Of a stretch of DNA of 64,000 bases, positions 16,364-23,554 are shown one piece after another. The stretch comes from Persicimonas caeni (lineage in GTDB: Bacteria > Myxococcota_A > Bradymonadia > Bradymonadales > Bradymonadaceae): assembly GCF_006517175.1 (NCBI RefSeq), contig NZ_CP041186.1, positions 3,189,074 to 3,253,073 of the forward strand, read 5' to 3'. The stretch's first letter is position 1; the number at the start of each line of letters is the position of its first letter. The translations under genes were made by a program, and so were the position numbers. Below the pieces are notes generated by a model that worked only from the letters and a program-made list of their open reading frames with translations, was not told the DNA's origin and did no database searches.

Positions 16364-16720
16364 CGGCGTCGGTCGCGCCGATGGGCGTTTGGGCGGCGCG
16401 ACATACGCGTCGGTCGCGCCGACGGCCGTTTTGGCAATGTGTAGAGCCGCGTCGGTCGCTCCGACGACCGGTCGGTCGGGTGCGAGACGCGCCCCGGAGC
16501 GACCGACGCGCCTTTCTAAATCGCAGAACGCCCATCGGCGTGACCGACGCGCATGTCGCACTCGCCCACACGCCCGTCGGTCGCTCCGAGACGGCTTTTG
16601 CAAATGAAAAACGCCCGTCGGTCGCTCCGAGACGGCTTTTACAAATGAAAAACGCCCGTCGGTCGCTCCGAGACGGCTTTCGCAAATGAGAAACGCCCGT
16701 CGGAGCGACCGACGGGTGGT
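16364..16720. repeat. Degenerate GC-rich repeats with a 41-bp tandem array
   Basis: The 430-bp gap after cls contains many copies of the core CGTCGGTCGCTCCGA. At 16571-16712 the unit is regular with period 41 (unit starts 16571, 16612, 16653 and 16694) and includes ACGGCTTTTACAAATGAAAA. The last unit ends in the perfect dyad CCCGTCGG-AGCGA-CCGACGGG, which could terminate cls transcription. No gene is supported here; open frames are repeat artefacts. Confidence 0.8.
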
Positions 16721-16796
16721 CGACGAGCGAGTCGTTCGCTGCCGACTCGTGTTTACCTTCACCGATGTCGACAACCCCAAAAAGAGGAGCGACCCC

Positions 16797-17276
16797 ATGG
16801 AGTTACACGACATCCGAGAAATGGCCTCCCACGAACTTCGGCGCATGTACTCCGCCCACCGGCAGATTGAGGACAAGCTGCCCAAGATGAAGCAGATGGC
16901 CAGCCTGCCCTTTTTGGCCGAGTGCTTCGAGGACGAAGATCTGAAGGCCAAAAACCACGGCGAGCACTTCCAGGAGTTGTTCAACCAGCTTGGCATCGAT
17001 CTCGAGGAGAACGAGGACGCCACGATGCGCAGCATTTTGGCCGAGCTCGACGACCTCGAGCCCGACAAGTCCTCCCCGGCGGTCATCGACGCGAAGCTCG
17101 TCGATATCGGCCGCAAGATGAACCTGTACTTGGAGGCAAGCTACGGCACGCTGAGCGACGTCGCCGAGCAGATGCGGCTGCGCCACTTCGGCGAGCTGCT
17201 GCACAACCGGCTCCACGAGGTCGACCAGGCGGCCGAGAAACTGCTCAACGCCGTGCCCGACGTGGTCTACGTTTGA
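16797..17276 (+). CDS. Ferritin-like DUF892 (YciE/YciF) protein
   Basis: 159-aa all-helical protein resembling the YciE/YciF (DUF892) ferritin-like family. Helix 1 holds MASHELRRMYSAHRQIEDKLPKM and later helices hold HGEHFQELFNQL and HFGELLHNRLHEVDQAAEKLL, providing Glu and His residues for a possible diiron site. Family members are linked to stress responses, but the exact role is unknown. The ATG at 16797 is preceded by AGAGGAGC; an upstream open frame through the repeats is ignored. Soluble and probably cytoplasmic. Confidence 0.8.
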   Translation: MELHDIREMASHELRRMYSAHRQIEDKLPKMKQMASLPFLAECFEDEDLKAKNHGEHFQELFNQLGIDLEENEDATMRSILAELDDLEPDKSSPAVIDAKLVDIGRKMNLYLEASYGTLSDVAEQMRLRHFGELLHNRLHEVDQAAEKLLNAVPDVVYV

Positions 17277-17356
17277 GGCGCTTGTGAGCATAGTCGGTCT
17301 CTCGTATCCTGCCGCCAATCGAAGCCCTCTCGAGCTCTCCGGCAGGATACGTACCG

Positions 17357-18412
17357 ATGCGCACCTCGCTCTTGTTGCCGATCATCATCGCGACCACCCT
17401 CACCGCCTGCAGCACCTCCAAGCCGGCCGAACAAGAGGCCGAGTCGAGCGGTGGGGCCGACCAACAGCCAGTCGACCCGCCGCAGGCCGACCAACAACAA
17501 GTCGACCAACAACAAGTCGACCAACAACAAGCCGACGAGCGGACCGACGATGTGATCGACATTGCGATCGACGCCGAGGCCATCGCGCTCGAAGGCGAGC
17601 GGGTCGTCGAGCTGGCCGACTGGGAGGTTCCCGAGGAGCATCTGCCCGAGGAGCGGTTCGGACTGTATATCACGCCGCTGGGTGAAGCGGTGGGCAAGGC
17701 GGTCGAGCGCCAGATCTTGAAGGCCAAGAACCCCAACTTCACCCCGGTCGCCGAGTTCCGAACCTCGGCGCTGACGCCGTACGAACTCCTCGCGCAGACG
17801 ATGTACACGGCCGGATCGAACAAGGTCTCGCGCTTCGTGGTCCGCGTCGACCGAAAGGTCGGCCACGCGACCCAGCCCAACAAAGCCGACGAAGAGGCGA
17901 CACCGACGACCAAGTTGCCCAGCACCGCCGATCCGCAGCCCAAGGAGCCGCTCGATCTGACCATTGTCGTCGTCGACAAAGGCTTCCGCATCGCGGCCAC
18001 CGGCGCCATCTTGGCTCCCATCGAAGGCTGTCCGAAAGTTGGCCCCACAATTTGTTTGCAAGATCCGAGCGCCGACGTCATGAAGCTCATCGGCCAAGCC
18101 CGCCAGGCACGCAACGCGGGCAAGATCGCCGAGGCCGACGAGCACCTCGCTGAGGCGATGGCGTTGTACGACTTTCGCCGACTCTACAATCTGCTCGCCG
18201 ACCTGGGTCAAAAATACCCGTCGACTTCGGTCTTCAGACTGAGCGCCGACGCCGACATGCCGATGGCGATCGTCGATCACGTCCGGCAAATCGCGCGCAG
18301 CGAACTTCCCAAAGATTCGTACGCCGACAACGAAGCCTTCCAGCAGGCGCTCGACAAGACGCCCGCCAACGACGAACTCTTCGCCGATCCGGTTTTTTCG
18401 ATTGTCCGGTAG
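17357..18412 (+). CDS. Lipoprotein with ExbD/TolR-like C-terminal domain
   Basis: 351 aa. Signal peptide with lipobox LTAC (Cys 18), then a low-complexity Gln/Asp/Val linker with repeats of DQQQV (about residues 45-60). The C-terminal half (about 200-340) has the pattern of the ExbD/TolR periplasmic domain: a strand TIVVVDKGFRI, a helical stretch DFRRLYNLLADLGQKYP, then VFRLSADADMPMAIVDHVRQ. ExbD proteins are normally anchored by an N-terminal helix; here a lipid anchor would place the domain at the outer membrane. The family call is inference from pattern. The next gene also encodes a lipoprotein. Confidence 0.72.
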   Translation: MRTSLLLPIIIATTLTACSTSKPAEQEAESSGGADQQPVDPPQADQQQVDQQQVDQQQADERTDDVIDIAIDAEAIALEGERVVELADWEVPEEHLPEERFGLYITPLGEAVGKAVERQILKAKNPNFTPVAEFRTSALTPYELLAQTMYTAGSNKVSRFVVRVDRKVGHATQPNKADEEATPTTKLPSTADPQPKEPLDLTIVVVDKGFRIAATGAILAPIEGCPKVGPTICLQDPSADVMKLIGQARQARNAGKIAEADEHLAEAMALYDFRRLYNLLADLGQKYPSTSVFRLSADADMPMAIVDHVRQIARSELPKDSYADNEAFQQALDKTPANDELFADPVFSIVR

Positions 18413-18482
18413 GCACAGATAGCCTTCACCAACTCGAACACCTTTGATACGCTCCGGCCAAACCATTTTCCGGAGAAGTATC

Positions 18483-19619
18483 ATGCATCTGCGCCGCCTC
18501 GCCGTACTTGCTTTGTTCGCCTCGCTCGCCCTCTCGCTGGGTGGCTGCGCCGCCATCCAGAAGGCGCTGGGGCTCAAGACCGACCTCCAAGACAAGCCGG
18601 TCAAGAAGCTCGAGCTCGACCTGGTGGGCACCGAAGCGCTCTGCCCCGGCGCGAGCGCCCCGCTGATCGTCACCGCCGTGCTCGACGACGGCAAGCGGCT
18701 GATGACCGAAGGCGCCGGCCAGGGCAAGGTGACGTGGGACAACTACAAGATCCAGACCGTCGGCGGGCAGATGGCGCGCGGCGGCAACTTCGTGATCGAC
18801 GGCGACCCGCGGGTCACGCTCGCCAAGCCGGCCAAGATCATCGTGCGCTCGGTCCACCACCCCAAGAAGACGGTCGAGGCGACCGTACCGGCGCGCTACG
18901 ACTGCGGGTTCGTGGCCAACTTCAGCGGCCAGAACGGGCGCAATGGCGCCAACGGCCGGGTGGGTTCGAGCGGGCGTAACGGCCAGAGCAACCAGTCGTC
19001 GGGCTCGTACGCCGAGCCGGGCGGCCACGGCGGTGACGGCCAAGACGGCGGCCACGGCCAAGACGGCGAGCCGGGCCAGGATGCCGATGATGTGGTGGTC
19101 TACGTCAAGTTGGCCGAAGTGCCCGAGGGCGACAAGCCGCTGCTCAAGGTGCGCGCCGAGAGTCAGACGAGCAATCACGTCGAGGTCTTCCTCGTCGACC
19201 CGGAGGCCGGCGGGCTGAAGGTCGTCGCCAACGGCGGCCACGGCGGCCACGGTGGCAACGGCGGCAGCGGCGGCAAGGGTGGCTCGGGCGGCACCGGCGC
19301 CCCGGCCGGCAACGGCGGCAACGGCGGCAATGGTGGCGACGGCGGCAACGGCGCGGCCGGCGGCGACGGAGGCGCGATCAAGCTGGTGGTCGACCCGGCC
19401 GCCAAGACCTACCTCAAGGCGATCACCCTCGAGAACGAAGGCGGCCAGGGCGGCCAGCCCGGCACCAAAGGCTACGGCGGCTCGGGCGGCACGACGTTCT
19501 CGGGCGGCCAGCAGGGCCAGCGCGGCCAAGACGGCCGCAGCGGCACCCGCGTGGGCCGCGACGGCAAGTCCGGCCCCGAGCCGCAGGTCACGTTCCAGTC
19601 GGTTGCGCAGGTGTGGTGA
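18483..19619 (+). CDS. Collagen-like Gly-rich lipoprotein
   Basis: 378 aa. Signal peptide with lipobox LGGC (Cys 22). A beta-rich domain (about 30-140) is followed by three Gly-X-Y-like blocks: NGRNGANGRVGSSGRNGQ, a longer GGHGGHGGNGGSGG-type run, and a third near the C-terminus. Between them lies a second globular piece (VVVYVKLAEVP onwards). Such repeats suggest an extended, possibly trimeric, surface stalk. The ATG at 18483 has GGAG seven bases upstream and gives a proper signal peptide; the frame opens 13 codons earlier. Confidence 0.8.
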   Translation: MHLRRLAVLALFASLALSLGGCAAIQKALGLKTDLQDKPVKKLELDLVGTEALCPGASAPLIVTAVLDDGKRLMTEGAGQGKVTWDNYKIQTVGGQMARGGNFVIDGDPRVTLAKPAKIIVRSVHHPKKTVEATVPARYDCGFVANFSGQNGRNGANGRVGSSGRNGQSNQSSGSYAEPGGHGGDGQDGGHGQDGEPGQDADDVVVYVKLAEVPEGDKPLLKVRAESQTSNHVEVFLVDPEAGGLKVVANGGHGGHGGNGGSGGKGGSGGTGAPAGNGGNGGNGGDGGNGAAGGDGGAIKLVVDPAAKTYLKAITLENEGGQGGQPGTKGYGGSGGTTFSGGQQGQRGQDGRSGTRVGRDGKSGPEPQVTFQSVAQVW

Positions 19620-19664
19620 GGGGGGTTGGGATTTGGGGGTTTAGGGGTTTAGGGGTTTGGGGCT
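19619..19664 (+). other. G-tract run just after the collagen-like gene
   Basis: Six runs of three or more G separated by TTT/TTTA lie directly behind the stop codon (TTTAGGGG repeated). The transcript could form a G-quadruplex at the 3' end of the mRNA. It may equally be slippage of a short repeat (GGGTTTA type). Confidence 0.6.
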
Positions 19665-19743
19665 GAGGCGCCGATGAACACCAAGAACGCACGCCTCGAT
19701 TAAACAAAACAAGCCGAGCCCGAAGGGCAGAGCCCCCGCCTTT

Positions 19744-19783
19744 GATAGCCCCCGGCGAAGCGCAGCGGAGTCGGGGGGCTATC
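19744..19783. terminator. Hairpin before the zinc operon
   Basis: GATAGCCCCC (19744-19753) pairs with GGGGGCTATC (19774-19783) around a 20-base loop containing GCGAAGCGCAGCGGAG, a motif also found in the 31-33-kb repeats. It lies between the collagen-like gene and the next promoter and may end transcription, though no clean U-tract follows. Confidence 0.45.
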
Positions 19784-19811
19784 GAATGTGCACGACTTGA
19801 TCTTCCTTGGA

Positions 19812-19840
19812 TTGCATTCACCCTTGCGTATAGCTATAAG
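19812..19840 (+). promoter_or_regulatory. Candidate sigma-70 promoter of the zinc operon
   Basis: TTGCAT (19812-19817), a 17-bp spacer and TATAAG (19835-19840) resemble TTGACA-N17-TATAAT. It is about 35 bp upstream of the first gene of the cluster. Imperfect dyads around the -10 (TATAGCTATA) might serve a Zur-type repressor, but no full Zur box is recognised. Confidence 0.45.
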
Positions 19841-19875
19841 ATGGCTGTGGTAGTCTTTACCTGTGAACGGTCCCG

Positions 19876-20316
19876 ATGAACGCATTTCGCCACAAAACCT
19901 ACACGCGGTTGAGCAAAGCCGTGGTGGTTACCTTGAGTGTACTGCTCGTGCAGGCACTCGGGGCGGCGTTGGTGCACGTGTCGCTGACCGAGCACACCTA
20001 CTGCGAGAGCCACCAGGCGTTCGAGCATGCCGACGAAGACGGTAACAGCGTCGAGCACACTCAGAACGCCAGCGTCACCCACGAGCGGCCGGCGCCGGCA
20101 GACAACCCCGACCAAAATGGCGAGTCGTGTGATTACCTGAGCTGGCTGCAGGGGCCGACCGTGCCGCTGCCCGAGCTGCACGCCTCGCTGCTCAATCTGC
20201 CTCCACCGGCCGAAACGATCGCCGTGCACCCCCTCGTACGGCGCACAGATGTTCCCTCTCCGATCGAAATCCTTCGATTGTCTCCGGGGCTCTCTCCCCC
20301 GGTGCGTACCGCATAG
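19876..20316 (+). CDS. Small exported His/Cys-containing protein, start of zinc cluster
   Basis: 146 aa. One N-terminal hydrophobic segment (VVVTLSVLLVQALGAALVHV) acts as signal or anchor, followed by a short periplasmic part with scattered His, Cys and Glu (HTYCESHQAFEHADED, CDYLSWLQ). The layout recalls small DUF2946-type proteins placed before metal-uptake genes, but I cannot confirm that family. It leads the cluster of porin, metal-ligand lipoproteins and ZnuABC, so a role in zinc trafficking is plausible. No strong ribosome-binding site before the ATG. Confidence 0.6.
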   Translation: MNAFRHKTYTRLSKAVVVTLSVLLVQALGAALVHVSLTEHTYCESHQAFEHADEDGNSVEHTQNASVTHERPAPADNPDQNGESCDYLSWLQGPTVPLPELHASLLNLPPPAETIAVHPLVRRTDVPSPIEILRLSPGLSPPVRTA

Positions 20317-20340
20317 TTACGCTCGAATTTTGTTGAAGCG

Positions 20341-20525
20341 CCTCAGCTTTCCGCGCTCTATTAGGGCAGACAAACTACGATTTGAGGGTTGCCATCCTGC
20401 ATAGCGATTGGTTCTTGAAGGCCGACGCTTGCACGGATCAACCCTGAAACGCCTCGCATCCCCGCGACCCTCAAATTGTAGTTTGTCCGTCCAAATAGCC
20501 GCCGCGAATCCTGAAGGCCGCACAA
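20341..20525 (+). repeat. Palindromic element B, upstream of the porin gene
   Basis: The left arm GACAAACTACGATTTGAGGG (20361-20380) is matched by an inverted right arm near 20467-20491 (GCGACCCTCAAATTG then TAGTTTGTCC). The arms are nearly the same sequence as in element A. The tail ATAGCCGCCGCG then AATCCTGAAGGCC (20498-20522) ends about 20 bp before the porin ATG. The loop is about 85 bp and holds an internal tail-like fragment (CTTGAAGGCCG). Confidence 0.85.
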
Positions 20526-20543
20526 GTCAACTCGCGGTACGAA

Positions 20544-21857
20544 ATGACATTCAAACGATTACTCACACTCGCCCTCATCGGCGCGTTGTGCACGGTTTCG
20601 ACGTCGGCCTTCGCCCAACAGGAAGAAGGTCTGCCGGGCCCAGACTACGAGTCTGACGCCCCCGAAGACGAAGACGTCGAGAGCGAGCTCGAAGCGCTCG
20701 AAGAGGAGGTTTACGACGAAGACGAAGACGCGTCCGATGCAGACAAGTCGGCTGCACGCGGCGCCGTGCAGTCGATGAACCCGGACATCTCGCTCATCTT
20801 GACCACCGCCGGCGCCTGGTTCTCCGACGAGCCCGACCTGCGCGGCGGCCACGACCCGCAGAATTTCGGGTTCAACCTGCAGGGGCTCGAGCTGGCCATC
20901 GGGGCCGACGTCGACCCGTTCTTTCGCTTCGACAGCGCCATTTTGTTCTCGCTGTTCGGCGTCGAGGTCGAGGAGGCCTACGGCACGACGCTGGCGCTCC
21001 CATACCAACTCCAGGCCCGCTTCGGCCAGTTCAAGACCCGCTTTGGCCGGCTCAACCCGACGCACCTGCACTCGTGGAGCTTCGTGACCCAGCCGCTGGT
21101 CAACGCCAAGTTTTTGGGCGGCGAGAGCCTGCGCGGATTGGGCGTCGAGCTGAGCCGGCTGGAGCTGTGGATGCCGGGCACTTTTCAATGGTACGTCGCC
21201 GTCCAGAACATCAACGGCGCGGCCACCGGCCGCTCGTTCATCCCCACCGAAGACGACATCGAAGGCCTGGACGACCTGACGCTGACGGTGCGCGCCGAGG
21301 AGTTCGTCGAGTTGTCCCCCGACTGGGACCTGCTCGTGGGCCTCAACTACGCCAACGGGCACAACAAGACCGGGCGCGACAACCGCACCGAGATCTACGG
21401 CGCCGACACCTACCTGCAGTGGAAATCACGCACCACCGGCGGCCGCAGCCAGGTCGGCTGGCAGACCGAGGCGATGCTTCGCCGCCGGCAGGTCCCCGGG
21501 GACGTGCTCGAGGATTTCGGGCTGAATAGCTGGCTCGAGTGGCACCTGAGCCGCTTCTGGGCCACCGCCCTTCGCTACGAGTACGTCACCGGCATCGACC
21601 CCGACGACGAAGGCGGCTTTCTATTCGCCGACGCCAACGACCTGGGAGCCATCGACCCGCTCGACCCCGACTGGACCGAGGCTCGCCAGCGCGGCGCGCT
21701 GCAACTGACGTACTACCCGTCGCACTTCTCGCGGCTGCGGCTGCAGTACAGCCTCGACTACCTGCCGTACCGCGGCGGCGAGCTCGACGACCTCGTTCAC
21801 ATGGTCTTTTTGCAGGCCGAAATCGTAGCAGGAGCCCATGGGACCCATGAATATTGA
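20544..21857 (+). CDS. Outer-membrane beta-barrel porin-like protein
   Basis: 437 aa. Signal peptide cleaved near SAFAQQ, then a very acidic segment (about residues 25-65), then a beta-barrel with repeated short amphipathic strands (FGFNLQGLELAIGADVDPFFRF, then strands ending in aromatic residues) and a terminal strand region VHMVFLQAEIVAG. The pattern resembles phosphate-selective-porin/OprP-type barrels. The acidic N-terminal stretch may attract divalent cations. Encoded in the zinc-uptake cluster, so it may pass zinc or zinc chelates through the outer membrane. Its 3' end overlaps the next lipoprotein gene by about 20 bp. Confidence 0.72.
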   Translation: MTFKRLLTLALIGALCTVSTSAFAQQEEGLPGPDYESDAPEDEDVESELEALEEEVYDEDEDASDADKSAARGAVQSMNPDISLILTTAGAWFSDEPDLRGGHDPQNFGFNLQGLELAIGADVDPFFRFDSAILFSLFGVEVEEAYGTTLALPYQLQARFGQFKTRFGRLNPTHLHSWSFVTQPLVNAKFLGGESLRGLGVELSRLELWMPGTFQWYVAVQNINGAATGRSFIPTEDDIEGLDDLTLTVRAEEFVELSPDWDLLVGLNYANGHNKTGRDNRTEIYGADTYLQWKSRTTGGRSQVGWQTEAMLRRRQVPGDVLEDFGLNSWLEWHLSRFWATALRYEYVTGIDPDDEGGFLFADANDLGAIDPLDPDWTEARQRGALQLTYYPSHFSRLRLQYSLDYLPYRGGELDDLVHMVFLQAEIVAGAHGTHEY

Positions 21858-22752
21858 GAGACAACACGAAATGGAGCGGAGTACAGAACCTGCAACGCCC
21901 TCTATTTGGGCATTTAAAGATTTAGGGGTTGCCCGGACACACCACTTCGCAGCCCTCAAATCCTTAGTTGCCCGAATAGCAGGCGCCTCGATTCCTGCAG
22001 GCCTACTCTTCGCATCGGCGCTATTTTTGACCGCCTGCACCGCCGAGGACGGCAACCCGTGGGGTTACGCCGAGGCCGAGCTGACGGTCGAGGAGCCGAC
22101 GGTCGGCGCCGCGTTCGAGGTCGAGTCGTTCGAGCTCGAGGTGAACACCGTGCGGCTGATTACCACGAGCACGACGAGCGCCGGCAGCGGCGAGTTCGAC
22201 CCGCAGAACCCACCGCCCGGCTGCAACTTGTGTCACGGCGGCCACTGCCACTGCGACGGCGAGCTCATCTCGTACGAAGATCTGCGCGCACAGGTGGCCA
22301 GCGGCGGGGGCACGAGCCAACGCGTAGTCGCCAATATCGACCCGAGCGAGGCGATCACCTCGGCCGGCACGGTGAGCCTGGGCGACGCGAGCATCGGTGA
22401 GCGCCTGGCGCTCGACACCGTCGAGCTCGAGCTCGCCGGGCTGCGCGTCGACGGCACGTTGACCCGTGACGGCCAAGAGATCCCGACGACGATGTCCCTG
22501 CCGGGCATCGCCGGCATGAAATTCTCGGCGCCGGCCACCATCGCGTTCGGCCCGGACGCCCCCGAAATGCAAAGCATGAATATCGCCCTCGACTGGAGGG
22601 ACGACTGGCTCCAGGTCGTCAACATCGACGAACTCGAGACCGGAGATAACGGAGAGATTGTCATCGCGAGCACCTCCAACCGCGGCCCGGCTGAGGCCAT
22701 TGTCGCAGCGATCGCCAATTCGTCGATCGCCGTGGAGGTCCATAGCGAGTGA
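21838..22752 (+). CDS. Metal-ligand lipoprotein with a repeat-derived N-terminus
   Basis: 304 aa from the ATG at 21838 (AGGAG close upstream); ATGs at 21847 and 21871 are alternatives. The signal peptide is unusually long: a palindromic element (21898-22003) is translated as WAFKDLGVARTHHFAALKS and onwards into AGASIPAG before the hydrophobic core LLFASALFLTAC with its lipobox. No start codon lies between the element and the lipobox in frame, so the element must be translated. The mature part has a Cys/His cluster CNLCHGGHCHCDGE (about 125-140) that looks like a metal site, then beta-rich sequence. Likely an outer-membrane-anchored zinc carrier; function inferred from the cluster. Confidence 0.78.
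   Translation: MGPMNIERQHEMERSTEPATPSIWAFKDLGVARTHHFAALKSLVARIAGASIPAGLLFASALFLTACTAEDGNPWGYAEAELTVEEPTVGAAFEVESFELEVNTVRLITTSTTSAGSGEFDPQNPPPGCNLCHGGHCHCDGELISYEDLRAQVASGGGTSQRVVANIDPSEAITSAGTVSLGDASIGERLALDTVELELAGLRVDGTLTRDGQEIPTTMSLPGIAGMKFSAPATIAFGPDAPEMQSMNIALDWRDDWLQVVNIDELETGDNGEIVIASTSNRGPAEAIVAAIANSSIAVEVHSE
21898..22003 (+). repeat. Palindromic element C, inside a lipoprotein gene
   Basis: Left arm about 21901-21934 (ATTTGGGCATTTAAAG then ATTTAGGGGTTGC) and right arm 21949-21984 (GCAGCCCTCAAATCC then TTAGTTGCCCGAATAGC) are imperfect reverse complements around a roughly 14-base loop. The tail AGCAGGCGCCTCG then ATTCCTGCAGGCC follows to 22003. The element is wholly within coding sequence and keeps the frame open. 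Confidence 0.88.
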
Positions 22753-22886
22753 AGTTGCCTCGATTCAGAGGCGGATGAGGCCCCGACAACCACCGGCAAG
22801 TGAGCAGTCGGAGCGCTCATCACACGCCCGCCTTCATGAGGAAGGCGAGCGATTAGCCCCACACAGCATAGTAGGAGAAGCTACAG

Positions 22887-23501
22887 ATGAAAACGCGAAT
22901 GCTTATTGGACGCTTGGGACTGATTCTCGTGGTCGGCGGACTCGCTCTGGCCGGCTCGGCCTGCGGCGATCACGACCACGATCACGAGCACGACAACAAC
23001 GCCCACCAAGAAGAAGAACTGCCGCCCGATCACGCCTGCGAGCACGCCCAGAACGGGCCGTTCGTGCCCGAAAACGGCACCCTGCAAGCCGCGGCCGAGT
23101 CGACCGGCGACCTGCCGGTGATCCACCACGGCGAGTGGTCGACGATCACGCTGACCGACGACGACGGCGACGGCGCCTACGAGGGTTTCGTGACCTTCGA
23201 GGCCAAGAAAGACGGCGGACATCGCTTCTTTACGAGCGTGGCCTGGGCCGGTGAAGACGGCGAGTCGACGACTGATCCGTATATCGTCGTCACCGCCCCC
23301 GACGGCGCCACCGACCCGACCTTCGAGAAGAAGCACCCGGTCGGCGACGATCCCGGCTGCGTCGAGGTCAACTTCAACCACTTCTACGAAGGCTTCGCCG
23401 CCGGCACCAGCTACCTGGTCGAGATCTCGGGTCACCCCGAGGAGACGATCGCGATCGTGCCGGTCCCCGAAGGCGAAGGCGACCACGACCACGACCATTG
23501 A
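22887..23501 (+). CDS. His-rich zinc-binding lipoprotein
   Basis: 204 aa. Signal peptide with lipobox GSAC (Cys 26), followed at once by a His/Asp cluster (GDHDHDHEHDNNAH) and ended by a second one (GDHDHDH). The body has a beta-sandwich-like composition (EWSTITLTDDDGDGAYEGF, then CVEVNFNHFYEGF). Twin His/Asp tails suggest reversible zinc binding in the periplasm, feeding the ZnuA encoded next. AGGAG lies nine bases before the ATG. Upstream (22753-22886) are only small dyads, for example GCCTTC-ATGAG-GAAGGC. Confidence 0.8.
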   Translation: MKTRMLIGRLGLILVVGGLALAGSACGDHDHDHEHDNNAHQEEELPPDHACEHAQNGPFVPENGTLQAAAESTGDLPVIHHGEWSTITLTDDDGDGAYEGFVTFEAKKDGGHRFFTSVAWAGEDGESTTDPYIVVTAPDGATDPTFEKKHPVGDDPGCVEVNFNHFYEGFAAGTSYLVEISGHPEETIAIVPVPEGEGDHDHDH

Positions 23502-23507
23502 TTTTTT

Positions 23508-23538
23508 GTCGCCGGCGGCCCCGGAGGCCGCCGGCGAC
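23508..23538 (+). other. GC-rich hairpin between the His-rich lipoprotein and znuA
   Basis: Perfect 13-bp stem GTCGCCGGCGGCC / GGCCGCCGGCGAC with a 5-base loop (CCGGA), just after a TTTTTT run and six bases before the znuA ribosome-binding site GGAGG. It could reduce read-through or shield the upstream mRNA, giving more lipoprotein than ZnuA. Confidence 0.65.
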
Positions 23539-23554
23539 TTATTTGGAGGACGAT

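Noticed and set aside
15287-17116. 609-codon minus-strand frame across cls and the 41-bp repeats
   Set aside because: Shadow of cls and of the DUF892 gene; the middle is translated tandem repeat.
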